From NCBI GenBank assembly GCA_002691145.1, contig NZHE01000023.1:201965-259286 (forward strand): a stretch of DNA of 57,322 nucleotides. Reading direction: 5' to 3'. Shown here piece by piece: positions 25,663-35,447 of the stretch. Within the stretch, counting starts at the first letter, position 1. The number at the start of each line of letters is the position of its first letter. The notes below the pieces were generated by a model. That model was not told the DNA's origin and searched no databases. It saw only the letters and a program-made list of their open reading frames with translations. Source of the stretch: Rickettsiales bacterium. Lineage in GTDB: Bacteria > Pseudomonadota > Alphaproteobacteria > Methylaequorales > Methylaequoraceae. The position numbers and the translations under genes are program-made.

Positions 25663-27059
25663 GTTTAAGTATACTTACAAAAAAGCAAATACTACAATCA
25701 GAAAAAAAATTTATAAAGAGATTTCCTAATAAAGATCTAATTAGAATTGCTAGTCAAAAGTTATGGAACAATTTATCTTCAAAAATCAAAAAAAAAAAAG
25801 TCTTTATTTTATCTGGACCAGGCAACAATGGTGAGGACGGGAGACAATTATTCAAAATTGCCCAGGATTCTTCTGAAAACTTATTAGAAATCTTTTCCTT
25901 TAGCAAAGCTCTCTCAAATCAATTGGAGATAAGTAAAAAAGTTAACAAATTAATCCAATCCTCGGATATAATTATTGATTCTATCTTCGGTATTGGTTTA
26001 AACAGAAAGGTTAATAATTTTTACAAATATATATTTAAAATTGTTAATGAATCAAAAAAATATGTGATATCAATTGATGTGCCTAGCGGCGTATTTTGTG
26101 ATAACGGAACTTATAACGAGACTTGTGTTTGCGCAGATGAGACTTACGTTATGGGATATTTTAAACCATGTCACTTTTTGCTTCCCGCCAAACAAAAATG
26201 CGGGAAAAAAACTCTTGTTAAATTAGGGCTTAAAATTCCTCCAAAACTTAACCCAAAAATACAATTAATAACAGATAAATTTGTTTTAAAAAATTTTCCA
26301 AAAAATAAAATTGATGATCATAAATATAAAAGAGGCAGTGTTTTGGTTTTAGGCGGAAAAATGGCTGGTGCTTCTAGACTAGTTGCTTTAGCTTCAAGAA
26401 AAATCGGTGCAGGTTTATCAACGATAAAAATTTCATCTAATCAAATACCTCTTTATTCAGGAGCCGAGCCAGGAACTATAATTAATTATAACAATGAAAT
26501 AAATTTGCAAAATTACTCAGCTGTTGTTATTGGTCCTGGCTTAGGAAAAGATTTTGAAAAAGAAAAAATTATTCAAATACTAAAAGATCAAAAAATAAAA
26601 ATGATTTTAGATGCAGATGGTTTTTCGATGCATGAAAAGGATAATAAAAAAATATTAGCACTATTGAGAAAAAGAAAAAAAACAATATTGACACCTCATG
26701 ATGGGGAATTTAAAAAATTTTTTAAAATGGAAAACAATAGTAAAATTGAAGCTTCACTTAAAGCAGCAAAATTATCAAATTCTATAGTTATTTACAAAGG
26801 AAATGATACAGTAATTGCTACACCAGAGGGCAAGGTTTGGGTTAATGATAACGCTTTTGAAAATTTGGCAACAGCTGGAAGCGGGGATATTTTGTGTGGT
26901 TTGATAGCTGGTATTCTAAGTAGAAATAAAGATTTAATAATCTCATCAATTATAGGGGTTTGGTTTCAAGGAAAATTATCTCAAAATTCGAATAATCTTA
27001 TTGCTGAGGATTTTATTTATGATATTCCTTATGTGATGAATAAACTTGTTAATGAATAA
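25656..27059 (+). CDS. nnr: Bifunctional NAD(P)H-hydrate epimerase / ADP-dependent dehydratase
   Basis: A 467-residue fusion that repairs damaged NAD(P)H. The N-terminal YjeF_N epimerase part (about residues 1-205) has LSGPGNNGEDGRQ and ISIDVPSGV. The C-terminal ribokinase-like dehydratase part has HKYKRGSVLVLGG, VVIGPGLG, ILDADGF, LTPHDGEF and AGSGDILCGLIAG, the nucleotide-binding loop. Length is slightly below the usual 490-510. The ATG overlaps the start of the divergent exported protein gene. A 12-A coding tract (25788-25799) is in frame. Confidence 0.94.
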   Translation: MSCLSILTKKQILQSEKKFIKRFPNKDLIRIASQKLWNNLSSKIKKKKVFILSGPGNNGEDGRQLFKIAQDSSENLLEIFSFSKALSNQLEISKKVNKLIQSSDIIIDSIFGIGLNRKVNNFYKYIFKIVNESKKYVISIDVPSGVFCDNGTYNETCVCADETYVMGYFKPCHFLLPAKQKCGKKTLVKLGLKIPPKLNPKIQLITDKFVLKNFPKNKIDDHKYKRGSVLVLGGKMAGASRLVALASRKIGAGLSTIKISSNQIPLYSGAEPGTIINYNNEINLQNYSAVVIGPGLGKDFEKEKIIQILKDQKIKMILDADGFSMHEKDNKKILALLRKRKKTILTPHDGEFKKFFKMENNSKIEASLKAAKLSNSIVIYKGNDTVIATPEGKVWVNDNAFENLATAGSGDILCGLIAGILSRNKDLIISSIIGVWFQGKLSQNSNNLIAEDFIYDIPYVMNKLVNE

Positions 27060-27091
27060 ATATTGTATTTTTACCAAATATTAGATAATAT

Positions 27092-27176
27092 GCGGGCGTG
27101 GCGGAATTGGTAGACGCGCTGGTTTTAGGTACCAGTGACTTCGGTCGTGTGGGTTCAAGTCCCTCCGCCCGTACCA
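27092..27176 (+). tRNA. tRNA-Leu (UAG)
   Basis: The 85-base gene folds as a class II tRNA with a long variable arm and encoded CCA end. The anticodon loop TTTAGGT gives UAG. The first acceptor pair is G1-U72, where G-C would be usual; the other six acceptor pairs are normal. It lies 32 bp after nnr and 16 bp before tig. Confidence 0.96.
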
Positions 27177-27192
27177 CCTTAAATAGATTGTT

Positions 27193-28530
27193 ATGAAGCT
27201 GAAAGAAATAAAAACAAAAAACTTGGACATTGAATGGGAAATTCTGATTAATGCTGATTTAATAGATGAGAAAGTCGATGCCAAATGTAGAGGAATCTCT
27301 GGTGATGCAAAGTTACCCGGATTTAGGCCTGGAAAGGTTCCTTTAAATGTTATAAAACAAAGATACTCAAAAACAGTAATTCCAGAAGTATTAGATGAAG
27401 TAGTAAATTCTTCTGTAAAAGATTTCGTTGTAAAAAAAAAATTAAGACCAGCTGTTCAACCAAAAATTGAAATAAAAAAATATGAAGAGGGAAGTGATTT
27501 ACTTTTTAAAGTTTCATTCCAAATTATGCCAGAAATAGAGAATTATGAAATAAAAAAAATTTCAATTGAAAAATCAGAACTTGAATATAAAGAAGATGAT
27601 TTAAACAGATCGTTAGAGGAAATTGCAAAAAAACATGAGAGATTTTTACCTTTGAAACAAAAACGTAAAGCAAAACTAACTGATTTAATCTTATTTGATT
27701 ATGAAGGATCTATAAAAGGAAAACCTTTCAAAGGTAGTAGTGGCAAGGACGAATCAGTTGTTCTCGGGTCAAACAAGTACATACCCGGTTATGAAGAGCA
27801 AATGATTGGAACTCATATAGATGAAGAAAAAATTATTTTTGTTACCTTTCCTGAAGATTATAGATTAGCCGAGATTGCTAATAAAGAAGCTCAATTCAAG
27901 CTTAAAATAAAAGATATTCAAGAAAAAGCAGAAAATATTTTAATTGATGATCAACTTGCACAAGAAGTTGGAGAAAAGGATCTGAATAGTTTAAAGGATA
28001 AAATTAAAGAGAGAATGCTAGCAGACTTTAACAAGTTTTCTATGCTAAAAGCGAGGAGAGAAGTTACTGATTATCTATTAGAAAGATCTAAATTTGAATT
28101 GCCCTCAAGAATGATCGATGATGAAATTAATTTTTTAAAAGCTCAAAATGAAAATAGCAAAGAAAAAATGAAAGATACTGAAATTAAAAAAAGTGCCGAA
28201 AGAAGAGTTAAACTTGGTTTAATACTAAACAAAATTGGTTCTGAAAATAAAATAGAGGTTTCTGATGAAGATTTAACAAAATCAGTTGTTAACGAGGCTC
28301 AAAAATATCCAGGTGAAGAAAAAAAAGTAGTTGATTTTTATAAAAAAAACCCACAGATGATGAACAATCTTAGAGGTATTGCTTTTGAGGAAAAAGTTAT
28401 AAATTTTATTTTAAATTCCTGTTCAACGAAACTAAAAAAGTGTACTTTTGACCAATTATTTAATTCTGATGTGTTAAAATCTGAAAAAGAACTTGTAAAA
28501 AATAAAAATAAGGAAATAAAAAATGAGTAG
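27193..28530 (+). CDS. tig: Trigger factor
   Basis: The 445-residue ribosome-bound chaperone has the N-terminal ribosome-binding domain with [18 protein letters not shown] (the GFRxGKxP signature, about residues 42-50), a PPIase FKBP domain with [14 protein letters not shown], and a long helical C-terminal domain. It begins 16 bp after tRNA-Leu. Its 3' end overlaps clpP by 8 bases, so chaperone and protease genes are coupled. Confidence 0.96.
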   Translation: MKLKEIKTKNLDIEWEILINADLIDEKVDAKCRGISGDAKLPGFRPGKVPLNVIKQRYSKTVIPEVLDEVVNSSVKDFVVKKKLRPAVQPKIEIKKYEEGSDLLFKVSFQIMPEIENYEIKKISIEKSELEYKEDDLNRSLEEIAKKHERFLPLKQKRKAKLTDLILFDYEGSIKGKPFKGSSGKDESVVLGSNKYIPGYEEQMIGTHIDEEKIIFVTFPEDYRLAEIANKEAQFKLKIKDIQEKAENILIDDQLAQEVGEKDLNSLKDKIKERMLADFNKFSMLKARREVTDYLLERSKFELPSRMIDDEINFLKAQNENSKEKMKDTEIKKSAERRVKLGLILNKIGSENKIEVSDEDLTKSVVNEAQKYPGEEKKVVDFYKKNPQMMNNLRGIAFEEKVINFILNSCSTKLKKCTFDQLFNSDVLKSEKELVKNKNKEIKNE

Positions 28531-29134
28531 TTTAATTCCAATGGTTGTAGAACAAACTAATCGCGGTGAGAGATCTTATGATATCTTCTCAAGATTATTA
28601 AAAGAACGAATTATTTTTTTGACTGGTGAGGTTAACGATATGGTATCCAGTTTGGTAAGCGCACAACTTCTTTTCTTAGAATCTGAAAACCCGAATAAAG
28701 ATATTTTTTTTTACATAAACTCACCTGGAGGCTCAGTATCTTCAGGCCTTGCAATTTATGACACTATGCAGTACATAAAGCCTAATGTGTCGACTGTTTG
28801 TATAGGCCAAGCTGCTAGCATGGGTTCATTGTTATTAACCGCAGGTCAAAAAGGTAAAAGATTCTGTCTTCCTCATTCTAGAATTATGACTCATCAACCA
28901 TCTGGTGGTGTTCAAGGGCAGGCAACAGACATTGAAATACACGCTAAAGAGATTCTTAATTTAAGGAAAAGACTAAACAACATTTATGTAAAACACACTG
29001 GTCAAGCTCTATCATTTGTAGAAAAAATTATGGAAAGAGATTATTTTATGTCTGCTGAGGAAGCAAAAAAAATTGGTTTAATAGATAAAGTTGTTACTGA
29101 GAGACCAATTCAAGAAAAAAAAGATACAAAATAA
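28523..29134 (+). CDS. clpP: ATP-dependent Clp protease proteolytic subunit
   Basis: The 203-residue serine protease has its catalytic Ser99 in [10 protein letters not shown] and His124 in [10 protein letters not shown], with the family start [15 protein letters not shown] close to the N-terminus. It forms the tetradecameric barrel fed by ClpX, encoded 65 bp downstream. It overlaps the trigger factor gene by 8 bases. Confidence 0.97.
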   Translation: MSSLIPMVVEQTNRGERSYDIFSRLLKERIIFLTGEVNDMVSSLVSAQLLFLESENPNKDIFFYINSPGGSVSSGLAIYDTMQYIKPNVSTVCIGQAASMGSLLLTAGQKGKRFCLPHSRIMTHQPSGGVQGQATDIEIHAKEILNLRKRLNNIYVKHTGQALSFVEKIMERDYFMSAEEAKKIGLIDKVVTERPIQEKKDTK

Positions 29135-29199
29135 AAAAAATGGAATAAAGGTTGCAGTATTATATTTACACTGAGAATATAATTATATAAGTTATTCAT

Positions 29200-30459
29200 A
29201 TGGAAGAAAATAAAAATACTAAAAATACATTGTTTTGCTCCTTTTGCGGCAAAAGTCAACATGAGGTTAGAAAACTCATTGCTGGTCCAACTGTGTTCAT
29301 TTGTGATGAATGCGTAGAGTTGTGTATGGATATCATTAAGGAAGAAAATAAGTCAAGCAATACAAAAAGAGGTTCTACCTTAGAAACTCCAAGAGAATTA
29401 TATAAATTACTCAATGATTATGTGATAGGCCAGAATGATGCAAAAAAAATACTTTCCGTTGCAGTACACAATCATTACAAGAGAATTGATAGTCCAAAAA
29501 AAAATAACGGTGTTGAATTATCTAAATCAAATATTCTTTTAGTTGGTCCAACAGGTTCTGGGAAAACACTTCTTGCTGAAACACTTGCTAAAATTATTGA
29601 TGTTCCATTTACTATGGCTGATGCTACTACTCTTACTGAGGCAGGCTATGTTGGTGAAGACGTTGAGAATATTATACTAAAACTCTTGCAGGCCTCAGAT
29701 TATAATGTTGAACGTGCTCAAAGAGGAATAGTTTATATTGATGAAGTAGATAAAATAAGTAGAAAATCTGACAACCCTTCTATTACAAGGGATGTATCTG
29801 GTGAAGGTGTTCAACAAGCACTTTTGAAAATAATGGAGGGAACTGTAGCCTCTGTACCTCCGCAAGGAGGTAGAAAACATCCTCAGCAAGAATTTTTGCA
29901 AGTTGACACAACAAATATATTATTTATTTGTGGTGGGGCATTTGCCGGGGTAGATAAAATAATTTCGCAAAGAGGTGATAACTCTTCAATTGGTTTTGAA
30001 GCCGAGGTAAAAGATAAAAACAATCTTCAAACAGGCGAGCTTTTGAAAAAAATTGAGCCTGAAGATCTTTTAAAGTTTGGTTTAATTCCTGAGTTCGTTG
30101 GAAGGTTGCCAGTTGTTGCCACACTTGATGATCTAAATAAAGAGGCTCTTATTGAGATTTTAACTAAACCAAAAAATGCTTTAATTAAACAATATCAAGC
30201 TCTCTTTGGTTTTGAAAATGTAAAGTTAGATTTTACAGATGAGGCACTAGGAATGGTTGCAGATAAAGCACTTCAGAGAAATACTGGTGCTCGAGGTCTA
30301 AGATCAATTCTTGAAAATATTTTATTAGACACTATGTTTGAATTACCAGGTATTGAAGGAGTTAATGAAATTATGGTTAATGCTGAAGTTGTTCAAAAAA
30401 ATTCGAAACCCTTACATATTTACGAAAAAGCAAATAAATCATTAAGTAAAAAAGCTTGA
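29200..30459 (+). CDS. clpX: ATP-dependent Clp protease ATP-binding subunit ClpX
   Basis: The 419-residue AAA+ unfoldase has an N-terminal zinc domain (Cys13, Cys16, Cys35, Cys38), Walker A in [11 protein letters not shown], Walker B in [10 protein letters not shown], and the RGARGLRSI-like sensor region ([13 protein letters not shown]). It recognises and threads substrates into ClpP. The 65-bp gap before it carries TATAAT-like sequence (29178-29183), so clpX may have its own promoter. Confidence 0.97.
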   Translation: MEENKNTKNTLFCSFCGKSQHEVRKLIAGPTVFICDECVELCMDIIKEENKSSNTKRGSTLETPRELYKLLNDYVIGQNDAKKILSVAVHNHYKRIDSPKKNNGVELSKSNILLVGPTGSGKTLLAETLAKIIDVPFTMADATTLTEAGYVGEDVENIILKLLQASDYNVERAQRGIVYIDEVDKISRKSDNPSITRDVSGEGVQQALLKIMEGTVASVPPQGGRKHPQQEFLQVDTTNILFICGGAFAGVDKIISQRGDNSSIGFEAEVKDKNNLQTGELLKKIEPEDLLKFGLIPEFVGRLPVVATLDDLNKEALIEILTKPKNALIKQYQALFGFENVKLDFTDEALGMVADKALQRNTGARGLRSILENILLDTMFELPGIEGVNEIMVNAEVVQKNSKPLHIYEKANKSLSKKA

Positions 30460-30461
30460 AC

Positions 30462-32867
30462 ATGAATGAACTTTCCCCCGAAACAAGTTTTTCTGTTTTA
30501 CCCTTAAGAGATATAGTTGTTTTTCCTAACATGATAGTTCCTTTATTCGTTGGTAGAAATAAATCTATTTCCGCATTAGAAAACGCTGACAAAGATCAGA
30601 AAGATATCATGCTTGTTGCACAAAAAGACGCTAATGTAGATGAGCCTAATGAGAACGATATGTATAAAGTCGGAACAATCGCAAACATACTTCAACTTTT
30701 AAAGCTTCCAGATGGAACAGTAAAAGTTCTAGTTGAAGGTATTGATCGAGCTGAAATTACTAGATTTGAAGATAACAATGATTTTTATCAGGCTCATACC
30801 ATCCCATTATTTGAAAAAAAAGACGAAAAAAAAAAAGAAATTGACGCTTTAACTAGAACTGCTGTTAGCCAATTTGAAAATTATATAAAACTCAATAGAA
30901 AGATACCTCCGGAAATCTTAGTCACTATAAATCAAATTAATGAACCATCTAAGTTAGCAGATACGATTTGCGCTCATTTAAATCTTAAGATTCCAGAGAA
31001 ACAAAAACTTTTAGAATTACTCTCTATTAAGGATAGATTAGAAAGTGTTATAAAATTTATGGATGATGAGATAGGGGTTTTACAAGTAGAGAAGAAAATC
31101 AGAAATAGAGTAAAACGTCAAATGGATAAAACACAAAAGGAATATTATCTAAACGAACAGATGAAAGCAATCCAGAAAGAGTTGGGTGATTCTGGAGATT
31201 CAAAAGATGAAATTTATGAAATTGAGCAGAAAATAAAAAAAATAAAATTTACGACAGAGGCAAAGGAAAAAGTTCAATCTGAGCTTAAAAAATTAAAAAG
31301 CATGAGTCATATGTCAGCTGAAGCTGCAGTTGTCAGAAACTATCTCGATTGGATGATTTCAGTTCCTTGGAACATGAATAAAAAAATAGATACTGACTTA
31401 GTTAAAGCCAAGAAAGTGCTTGACGACGACCATTATGGTTTAAGTAAAATTAAAGAGAGAATAATTGAGTTTTTAGCAGTACAATCAAGGGTAACTAAAC
31501 CTAAAGGTCCGATTTTATGTTTTGTGGGTCCTCCGGGTGTTGGTAAAACCTCTCTAGGAAAATCTATAGCAAAGGCTACTGGAAGACCATTTTTAAAATT
31601 TTCGTTAGGTGGTGTAAGAGACGAGTCTGAAATAAGGGGTCATAGAAAAACTTACATCGGTTCAATGCCAGGAAAAATTATACAAAGTATGAAAAAATCT
31701 AAATTTTCAAATCCTCTTTTTCTTTTGGACGAAATTGATAAAGTTGGTTCTGATTACAGAGGTGATCCTGCTTCCGCATTACTTGAAGTTCTTGATCCAG
31801 AACAAAACACTTCATTTAATGACCATTACTTAGAAGTTGATTATGATCTTTCAAATATTATGTTTGTTACCACAGCCAATACTTTGAATATCCCTCAAGC
31901 TCTTTTAGACAGAATGGAGGTTATTAGATTACCTGGTTACACTGAAAATGAAAAACTTATGATAGCAAAAAAGTATTTAGTACCAAAACAAATTAAAGAA
32001 ACAGGTCTTAAAACCAGGGAAATCAAAATTGCAGATAGCGCAGTTCAAGATTTGATTCGATACCACACAAGAGAAGCTGGTGTTAGGAACTTAGAAAGAG
32101 AGATCTCTAAGTTGTCTAGAAAGACACTTAAATCGATTTTGGTGGATAAAAAAAGGTCAATTTCAATATCGAAAAGAAATCTTGAAAAATTTTCCGGTGT
32201 AAAAAAGTTTACTTTTGGAGAGATAGAAAGAAAAAATTTGGTTGGAATATGCACTGGTTTAGCTTGGACAGAAGTTGGGGGTGAAATTCTTCAGATTGAG
32301 GCTGTAGTTATGCCCGGGAAAGGAAAAACTAACTACACTGGAAAATTAGGAGACGTTATGAAAGAATCAGTTCAAGCTGCTCAGAGCTTTGTTCATTCTA
32401 ACGCTGCTAAGTTTGGAATTTCTCCTTTAATTTTTCAAAAAAAAGATATACATATCCATGTGCCCGAAGGTGCCACTCCTAAGGATGGACCATCAGCAGG
32501 AATAGGTATGTTTACGGCTATTGTTTCAGCATTAACTGGTATACCAATTGTAAATACCGTTGCTATGACAGGAGAAATAACCCTTAGAGGAAGAGTATTA
32601 CCAATTGGCGGTTTAAAAGAAAAACTTCTTGCCGCAATTCGCTGTGGTATTAAAACAGTTATCATACCAAAAGAAAATAAAAAAGATTTAACGGAAATAT
32701 CTGAAGAAGAATTATTGTCTAAATTAAAAATTGTTTTTGTTGAAAATGCTGTTGATGTATTAAAAACAGCTTTGATTTCAAAAATAAGTCCTATTAAATG
32801 GAATGAAAACGATATTTCTATGAATGAAAAGCCTATTATTAACAAGGAAACAGGTTTAAGACACTAA
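30462..32867 (+). CDS. lon: ATP-dependent endopeptidase La
   Basis: The 801-residue Lon protease has the N-terminal substrate domain (PLRDIVVFPNMIVPLFVGR), the AAA+ module with GPPGVGKTSLGKS and LLDEIDKVGSDYRGDPASALLEVLDP (cited by its landmark DEIDK), and the protease domain with the catalytic serine in KDGPSAG and lysine in the GLKEKLLAA region. It degrades damaged and regulatory proteins. I prefer the ATG at 30462 over a TTG two codons earlier; either way it nearly abuts the clpX stop. Confidence 0.97.
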   Translation: MNELSPETSFSVLPLRDIVVFPNMIVPLFVGRNKSISALENADKDQKDIMLVAQKDANVDEPNENDMYKVGTIANILQLLKLPDGTVKVLVEGIDRAEITRFEDNNDFYQAHTIPLFEKKDEKKKEIDALTRTAVSQFENYIKLNRKIPPEILVTINQINEPSKLADTICAHLNLKIPEKQKLLELLSIKDRLESVIKFMDDEIGVLQVEKKIRNRVKRQMDKTQKEYYLNEQMKAIQKELGDSGDSKDEIYEIEQKIKKIKFTTEAKEKVQSELKKLKSMSHMSAEAAVVRNYLDWMISVPWNMNKKIDTDLVKAKKVLDDDHYGLSKIKERIIEFLAVQSRVTKPKGPILCFVGPPGVGKTSLGKSIAKATGRPFLKFSLGGVRDESEIRGHRKTYIGSMPGKIIQSMKKSKFSNPLFLLDEIDKVGSDYRGDPASALLEVLDPEQNTSFNDHYLEVDYDLSNIMFVTTANTLNIPQALLDRMEVIRLPGYTENEKLMIAKKYLVPKQIKETGLKTREIKIADSAVQDLIRYHTREAGVRNLEREISKLSRKTLKSILVDKKRSISISKRNLEKFSGVKKFTFGEIERKNLVGICTGLAWTEVGGEILQIEAVVMPGKGKTNYTGKLGDVMKESVQAAQSFVHSNAAKFGISPLIFQKKDIHIHVPEGATPKDGPSAGIGMFTAIVSALTGIPIVNTVAMTGEITLRGRVLPIGGLKEKLLAAIRCGIKTVIIPKENKKDLTEISEEELLSKLKIVFVENAVDVLKTALISKISPIKWNENDISMNEKPIINKETGLRH

Positions 32868-32873
32868 TATTTG

Positions 32874-32906
32874 TTGACTCCATAGAATCGATGGCTATGA
32901 TATAAT
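32874..32906 (+). promoter_or_regulatory. Promoter of the HU gene
   Basis: TTGACT (32874-32879) and TATGAT (32896-32901) are 16 bp apart, a near-consensus housekeeping promoter; TATAAT also follows at 32901. It lies directly after the lon stop codon. A CATAG/CTATG dyad sits within the spacer. Confidence 0.7.
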
Positions 32907-32934
32907 AATAAATCTATATTCTAAAGGGGGTAAC

Positions 32935-33207
32935 GTGAATAAAAATGAACTAATCACAAAGATTTCTGATGATACGGACGTATCAAAATCTGATACGGCT
33001 AAAATTGTTGATTCCCTGTTTGATTCTATAACTTCTGAATTAAAATCTGGTGGTGATGTAAGACTAGTTGGGTTTGGGACTTTTCTTGTTACAAAAAGAA
33101 AAGCAACTACTGGAAGAAACCCACAAACTGGAGCTGCAATTCAAATACCCGCTGCAAACGTACCAAAGTTTCGTGCTGGTAAGGCTTTGAAAGAATCGGT
33201 AAACTAA
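32935..33207 (+). CDS. hupB: DNA-binding protein HU
   Basis: A 90-residue HU-family protein with the signature GFGTFLVTKRKATTGRNPQTG and the flexible DNA-binding arm with IPAANVPKFRAGKALK. It bends and compacts DNA as a dimer. The start is GTG at 32935 with a strong AAAGGGGG ribosome site, fitting high expression. It has its own promoter and a 13-bp terminator hairpin. Position after lon is typical of proteobacteria. Confidence 0.96.
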   Translation: MNKNELITKISDDTDVSKSDTAKIVDSLFDSITSELKSGGDVRLVGFGTFLVTKRKATTGRNPQTGAAIQIPAANVPKFRAGKALKESVN

Positions 33208-33218
33208 AACATATTTGT

Positions 33219-33258
33219 GTTCATGGATCACTATTTAATGTGATCCATGAACCTTTTA
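33219..33258. terminator. 13-bp terminator hairpin between hup and the glycosylase gene
   Basis: A perfect stem of 13 bp (33219-33231 with 33240-33252) with an 8-base loop, followed on the plus strand by CTTTTAATTT. The loop and right arm are also the last codons of the convergent glycosylase gene, so the hairpin is partly coding. Confidence 0.8.
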
Positions 33259-33908
33259 ATTTCATTTAAAACCCTTTTCATTTCTTTAAAATCAATTTTT
33301 TTTGTATTTACATTTCTTGGACTAGGATGATAGCAAGCGACCAGTGTTATCTTTTTTGAAATACTATAAAAGTTAGAATGTTTAAATATGTAATTTTTTT
33401 TTTTCAAATTGAATAATGATATGCATGAATCAAAAGCAATCTTTCCTAATGCTAAAATGACTTTCAAATTTTTTAGGTAAAAAAGCTCTTGTTTGAAAAA
33501 ACTAATGCAGTTTTTTAACTCTTCAGATTTTGGTTTATCCTCAGGTGGAACGCATTTTAATGCAAGAGTAATATACGTATCATTTAGTTTTAAATTATCG
33601 TTTTTATAGTCCGATCTTTCAATATTAGAAATTTTTGCGCTGTGTAAACATTTAAATAAAAAATCCGCAGACTTGTCTCCAGTAAATACTCTTCCAGTCC
33701 TATTTGCACCATGAGCAGCTGGAGCCAAACCTACAATTAATAATTTAGCTTTATATGAACCAAACCCAGGAACCCCTTTTCCCCAATATTTTTCTTCAAT
33801 ATACTGTTTTCTTTTTTTTGTTGCTATTTGATTCCTAAATTTTACTAGTCTGTCACATTTATTGCAATTTATAATCTTTTGATTTAAATATTCTATTTCT
33901 TTTTTCAT
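33231..33908 (-). CDS. Family 4/5-type uracil-DNA glycosylase
   Basis: I place the start at the ATG at 33908 (MKKEIEYLNQ), as family members begin close to the first Cys pair; the frame is open further to 33974 with an unlikely hydrophobic extension. The 225-residue protein has the 4Fe-4S ligands starting NCNKCDRL and LKCVPPEDKP, the uracil-binding motif VGLAPAAHGANRTGR and the late CYHPSPRN motif. The A-rich first motif and HPSPRN favour the UdgB (family 5) type. It removes uracil and related bases from DNA. Confidence 0.88.
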   Translation of the reverse strand: MKKEIEYLNQKIINCNKCDRLVKFRNQIATKKRKQYIEEKYWGKGVPGFGSYKAKLLIVGLAPAAHGANRTGRVFTGDKSADFLFKCLHSAKISNIERSDYKNDNLKLNDTYITLALKCVPPEDKPKSEELKNCISFFKQELFYLKNLKVILALGKIAFDSCISLFNLKKKNYIFKHSNFYSISKKITLVACYHPSPRNVNTKKIDFKEMKRVLNEIKRFMDHIK

Positions 33909-33979
33909 AATTCTTGAATAAATTTTAATCACAAGTAAAAGTTTAGCAATTGTAAAGTAAATTAAATTATTCAAATATT

Positions 33980-34008
33980 TTGTTTGAAAAAAATCATATC
34001 TGTATTAT
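33980..34008 (+). promoter_or_regulatory. Likely promoter of the tRNA-Val/tRNA-Asp unit
   Basis: TTGTTT (33980-33985) and TATTAT (34003-34008) are 17 bp apart and end about 45 bp before tRNA-Val, on the same strand. Confidence 0.5.
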
Positions 34009-34054
34009 AAAATTACAAGTATTCAAATAAAAATTGTTTTGATTGAGTTTGAAT

Positions 34055-34130
34055 GGGCGGTTAGCTCAGCTGGGAGAGCGCCATGTTTACACCGTGGATG
34101 TCGGGGGTTCGATCCCCTCACCGCCCACCA
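34055..34130 (+). tRNA. tRNA-Val (UAC)
   Basis: A complete 76-base cloverleaf with the acceptor GGGCGGT/ACCGCCC, D-loop AGCTCAGCTGGGAGAGC, anticodon loop TTTACAC (anticodon UAC), T-arm GGGGGTTCGATCCCC and encoded CCA. Confidence 0.97.
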
Positions 34131-34140
34131 TTTTGTCAAT

Positions 34141-34217
34141 GGGGGTGTAGTTCAGTTGGTTAGAACGCCTGCCTGTCACGCAGGAGGCCGCGAGTTCGAG
34201 TCTCGTCACTCCCGCCA
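34141..34217 (+). tRNA. tRNA-Asp (GUC)
   Basis: A complete 77-base cloverleaf with acceptor GGGGGTG/CACTCCC (one G-U pair), anticodon loop CTGTCAC (anticodon GUC), T-loop GTTCGAGTC and encoded CCA. It lies 10 bases after tRNA-Val, surely in one transcript. Confidence 0.97.
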
Positions 34218-34280
34218 TTTTGTCTAAATTAAGTAATAAATATATTACAAACTTTATTTCTGATGTATAATTAAATATCC

Positions 34281-35417
34281 ATGAATAAAATTAGTATGAA
34301 TAAGAAGATTTCAGCCCTGTTAATTATTTTTTTCTTTTCTAGTAAATTAGTTCTAGCTCAAGTGGAAGACGATCAAATAGATTTTGGCACACCGGGAGAA
34401 AAAAAAGTGGAAGTAGATGAGTCTTGTAATTTATCCTCAGATCAAGAACTTTTGAAACTCCTTAATTTCCCTTTAAAAAAATTTGATCCAAACCCTCAAG
34501 GTGATTCCGAAATTGGTTCTGCAGAAATGTCTCCTCAAGATGTGAAACAAAATACAATAAGATTTTATAATGAACAACTGAGTGAAGTTAACATGGTTAA
34601 ACTAAAAATAGAAACGTTTGTTTCTCTGGGTGGTGACACACTATCTTCTTTAATCAACAGATCGTCAAAGATTTCACTAAAACATCCCGAAAAATGCGAA
34701 TTTTTTTCATTATACGGAGATCAGATTATAGGTTCATATGAGATGGCCTTTGAGAGAATTTTAAAGTTATATGCAAGTGCAGTTAATAAAAAAAATAATA
34801 TTGCTCAAGAATTTGTCAGAACTCAACTAACTCCCTCAAAAATGTCTGTTGATGATGCTATCAAAGCTCTATACGACGACTACGGTTATCAACAAAATGT
34901 AATTGAATCATTGTTACCAGAGGATGTAAGAGTATTATTTTTTGGAGAAAATCAACTTTTGAATATTGCAGATGTTGCTGAATCTAAACTTTTAGCTTTT
35001 TCTTTGTTAGGAGGAGAAATTTTTGGAAACAGCAACGAAGAACTTTTTGTTTTTGCTCCAGAATCGAAAAAAGGCTTGCTTGGAAGTAATGAGACAATCA
35101 TTTTTACAAGCACGGGAAAACTCTATGAGGTACCGCTACTAAATATACCTCTTGCCTTAAATGTGATGAGATCGCTTGGTTTTAATGCAAAAATTATAAT
35201 TTTAAATCATATTTATATAGATGAAAAAAGTTATTGTAAGGTCGGTGAGGCAGGAATGTGGTATCATTTTAATGGTGATCAAAAACAAATGGGATGTGAT
35301 TTTTTATCTAATGCTGTAAAATCGATTCGTGAAAAAACCCTAGAAAAAAGTGAGGGTTATGAACTTTTTAAGGAAAGTATTGATAGAGTGACTAGTTTTG
35401 TAAATAAAAAACTGTAA
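34281..35417 (+). CDS. Exported 378-residue protein of unknown function
   Basis: A signal peptide (ISALLIIFFFSSKLVLA, about residues 10-26) is followed by a soluble, mixed alpha/beta mature protein with four cysteines (DESCNL, EKCEFF, SYCKVG, MGCDFL) that could form two disulfides, so it is probably periplasmic. I recognise no domain. It ends 30 bp before nuoA on the same strand. It may simply precede the operon, or may share its transcript; a functional link to Complex I is only a guess from position. Confidence 0.75.
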   Translation: MNKISMNKKISALLIIFFFSSKLVLAQVEDDQIDFGTPGEKKVEVDESCNLSSDQELLKLLNFPLKKFDPNPQGDSEIGSAEMSPQDVKQNTIRFYNEQLSEVNMVKLKIETFVSLGGDTLSSLINRSSKISLKHPEKCEFFSLYGDQIIGSYEMAFERILKLYASAVNKKNNIAQEFVRTQLTPSKMSVDDAIKALYDDYGYQQNVIESLLPEDVRVLFFGENQLLNIADVAESKLLAFSLLGGEIFGNSNEELFVFAPESKKGLLGSNETIIFTSTGKLYEVPLLNIPLALNVMRSLGFNAKIIILNHIYIDEKSYCKVGEAGMWYHFNGDQKQMGCDFLSNAVKSIREKTLEKSEGYELFKESIDRVTSFVNKKL

Positions 35418-35447
35418 AAAAAATTAATTAACACTATATTAGGACAT

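Noticed and set aside
27081-27284. A minus-strand frame across tRNA-Leu and the start of tig
   Set aside because: It is a by-product of the tRNA and tig sequences on the other strand.
33909-33974. An N-terminal extension of the uracil-DNA glycosylase
   Set aside because: The extra 22 residues are hydrophobic and unlike the family, and the next ATG gives the normal start close to the first Cys pair.
34039-34227. A 62-codon frame over the two tRNA genes
   Set aside because: It consists almost wholly of the tRNA-Val and tRNA-Asp genes.
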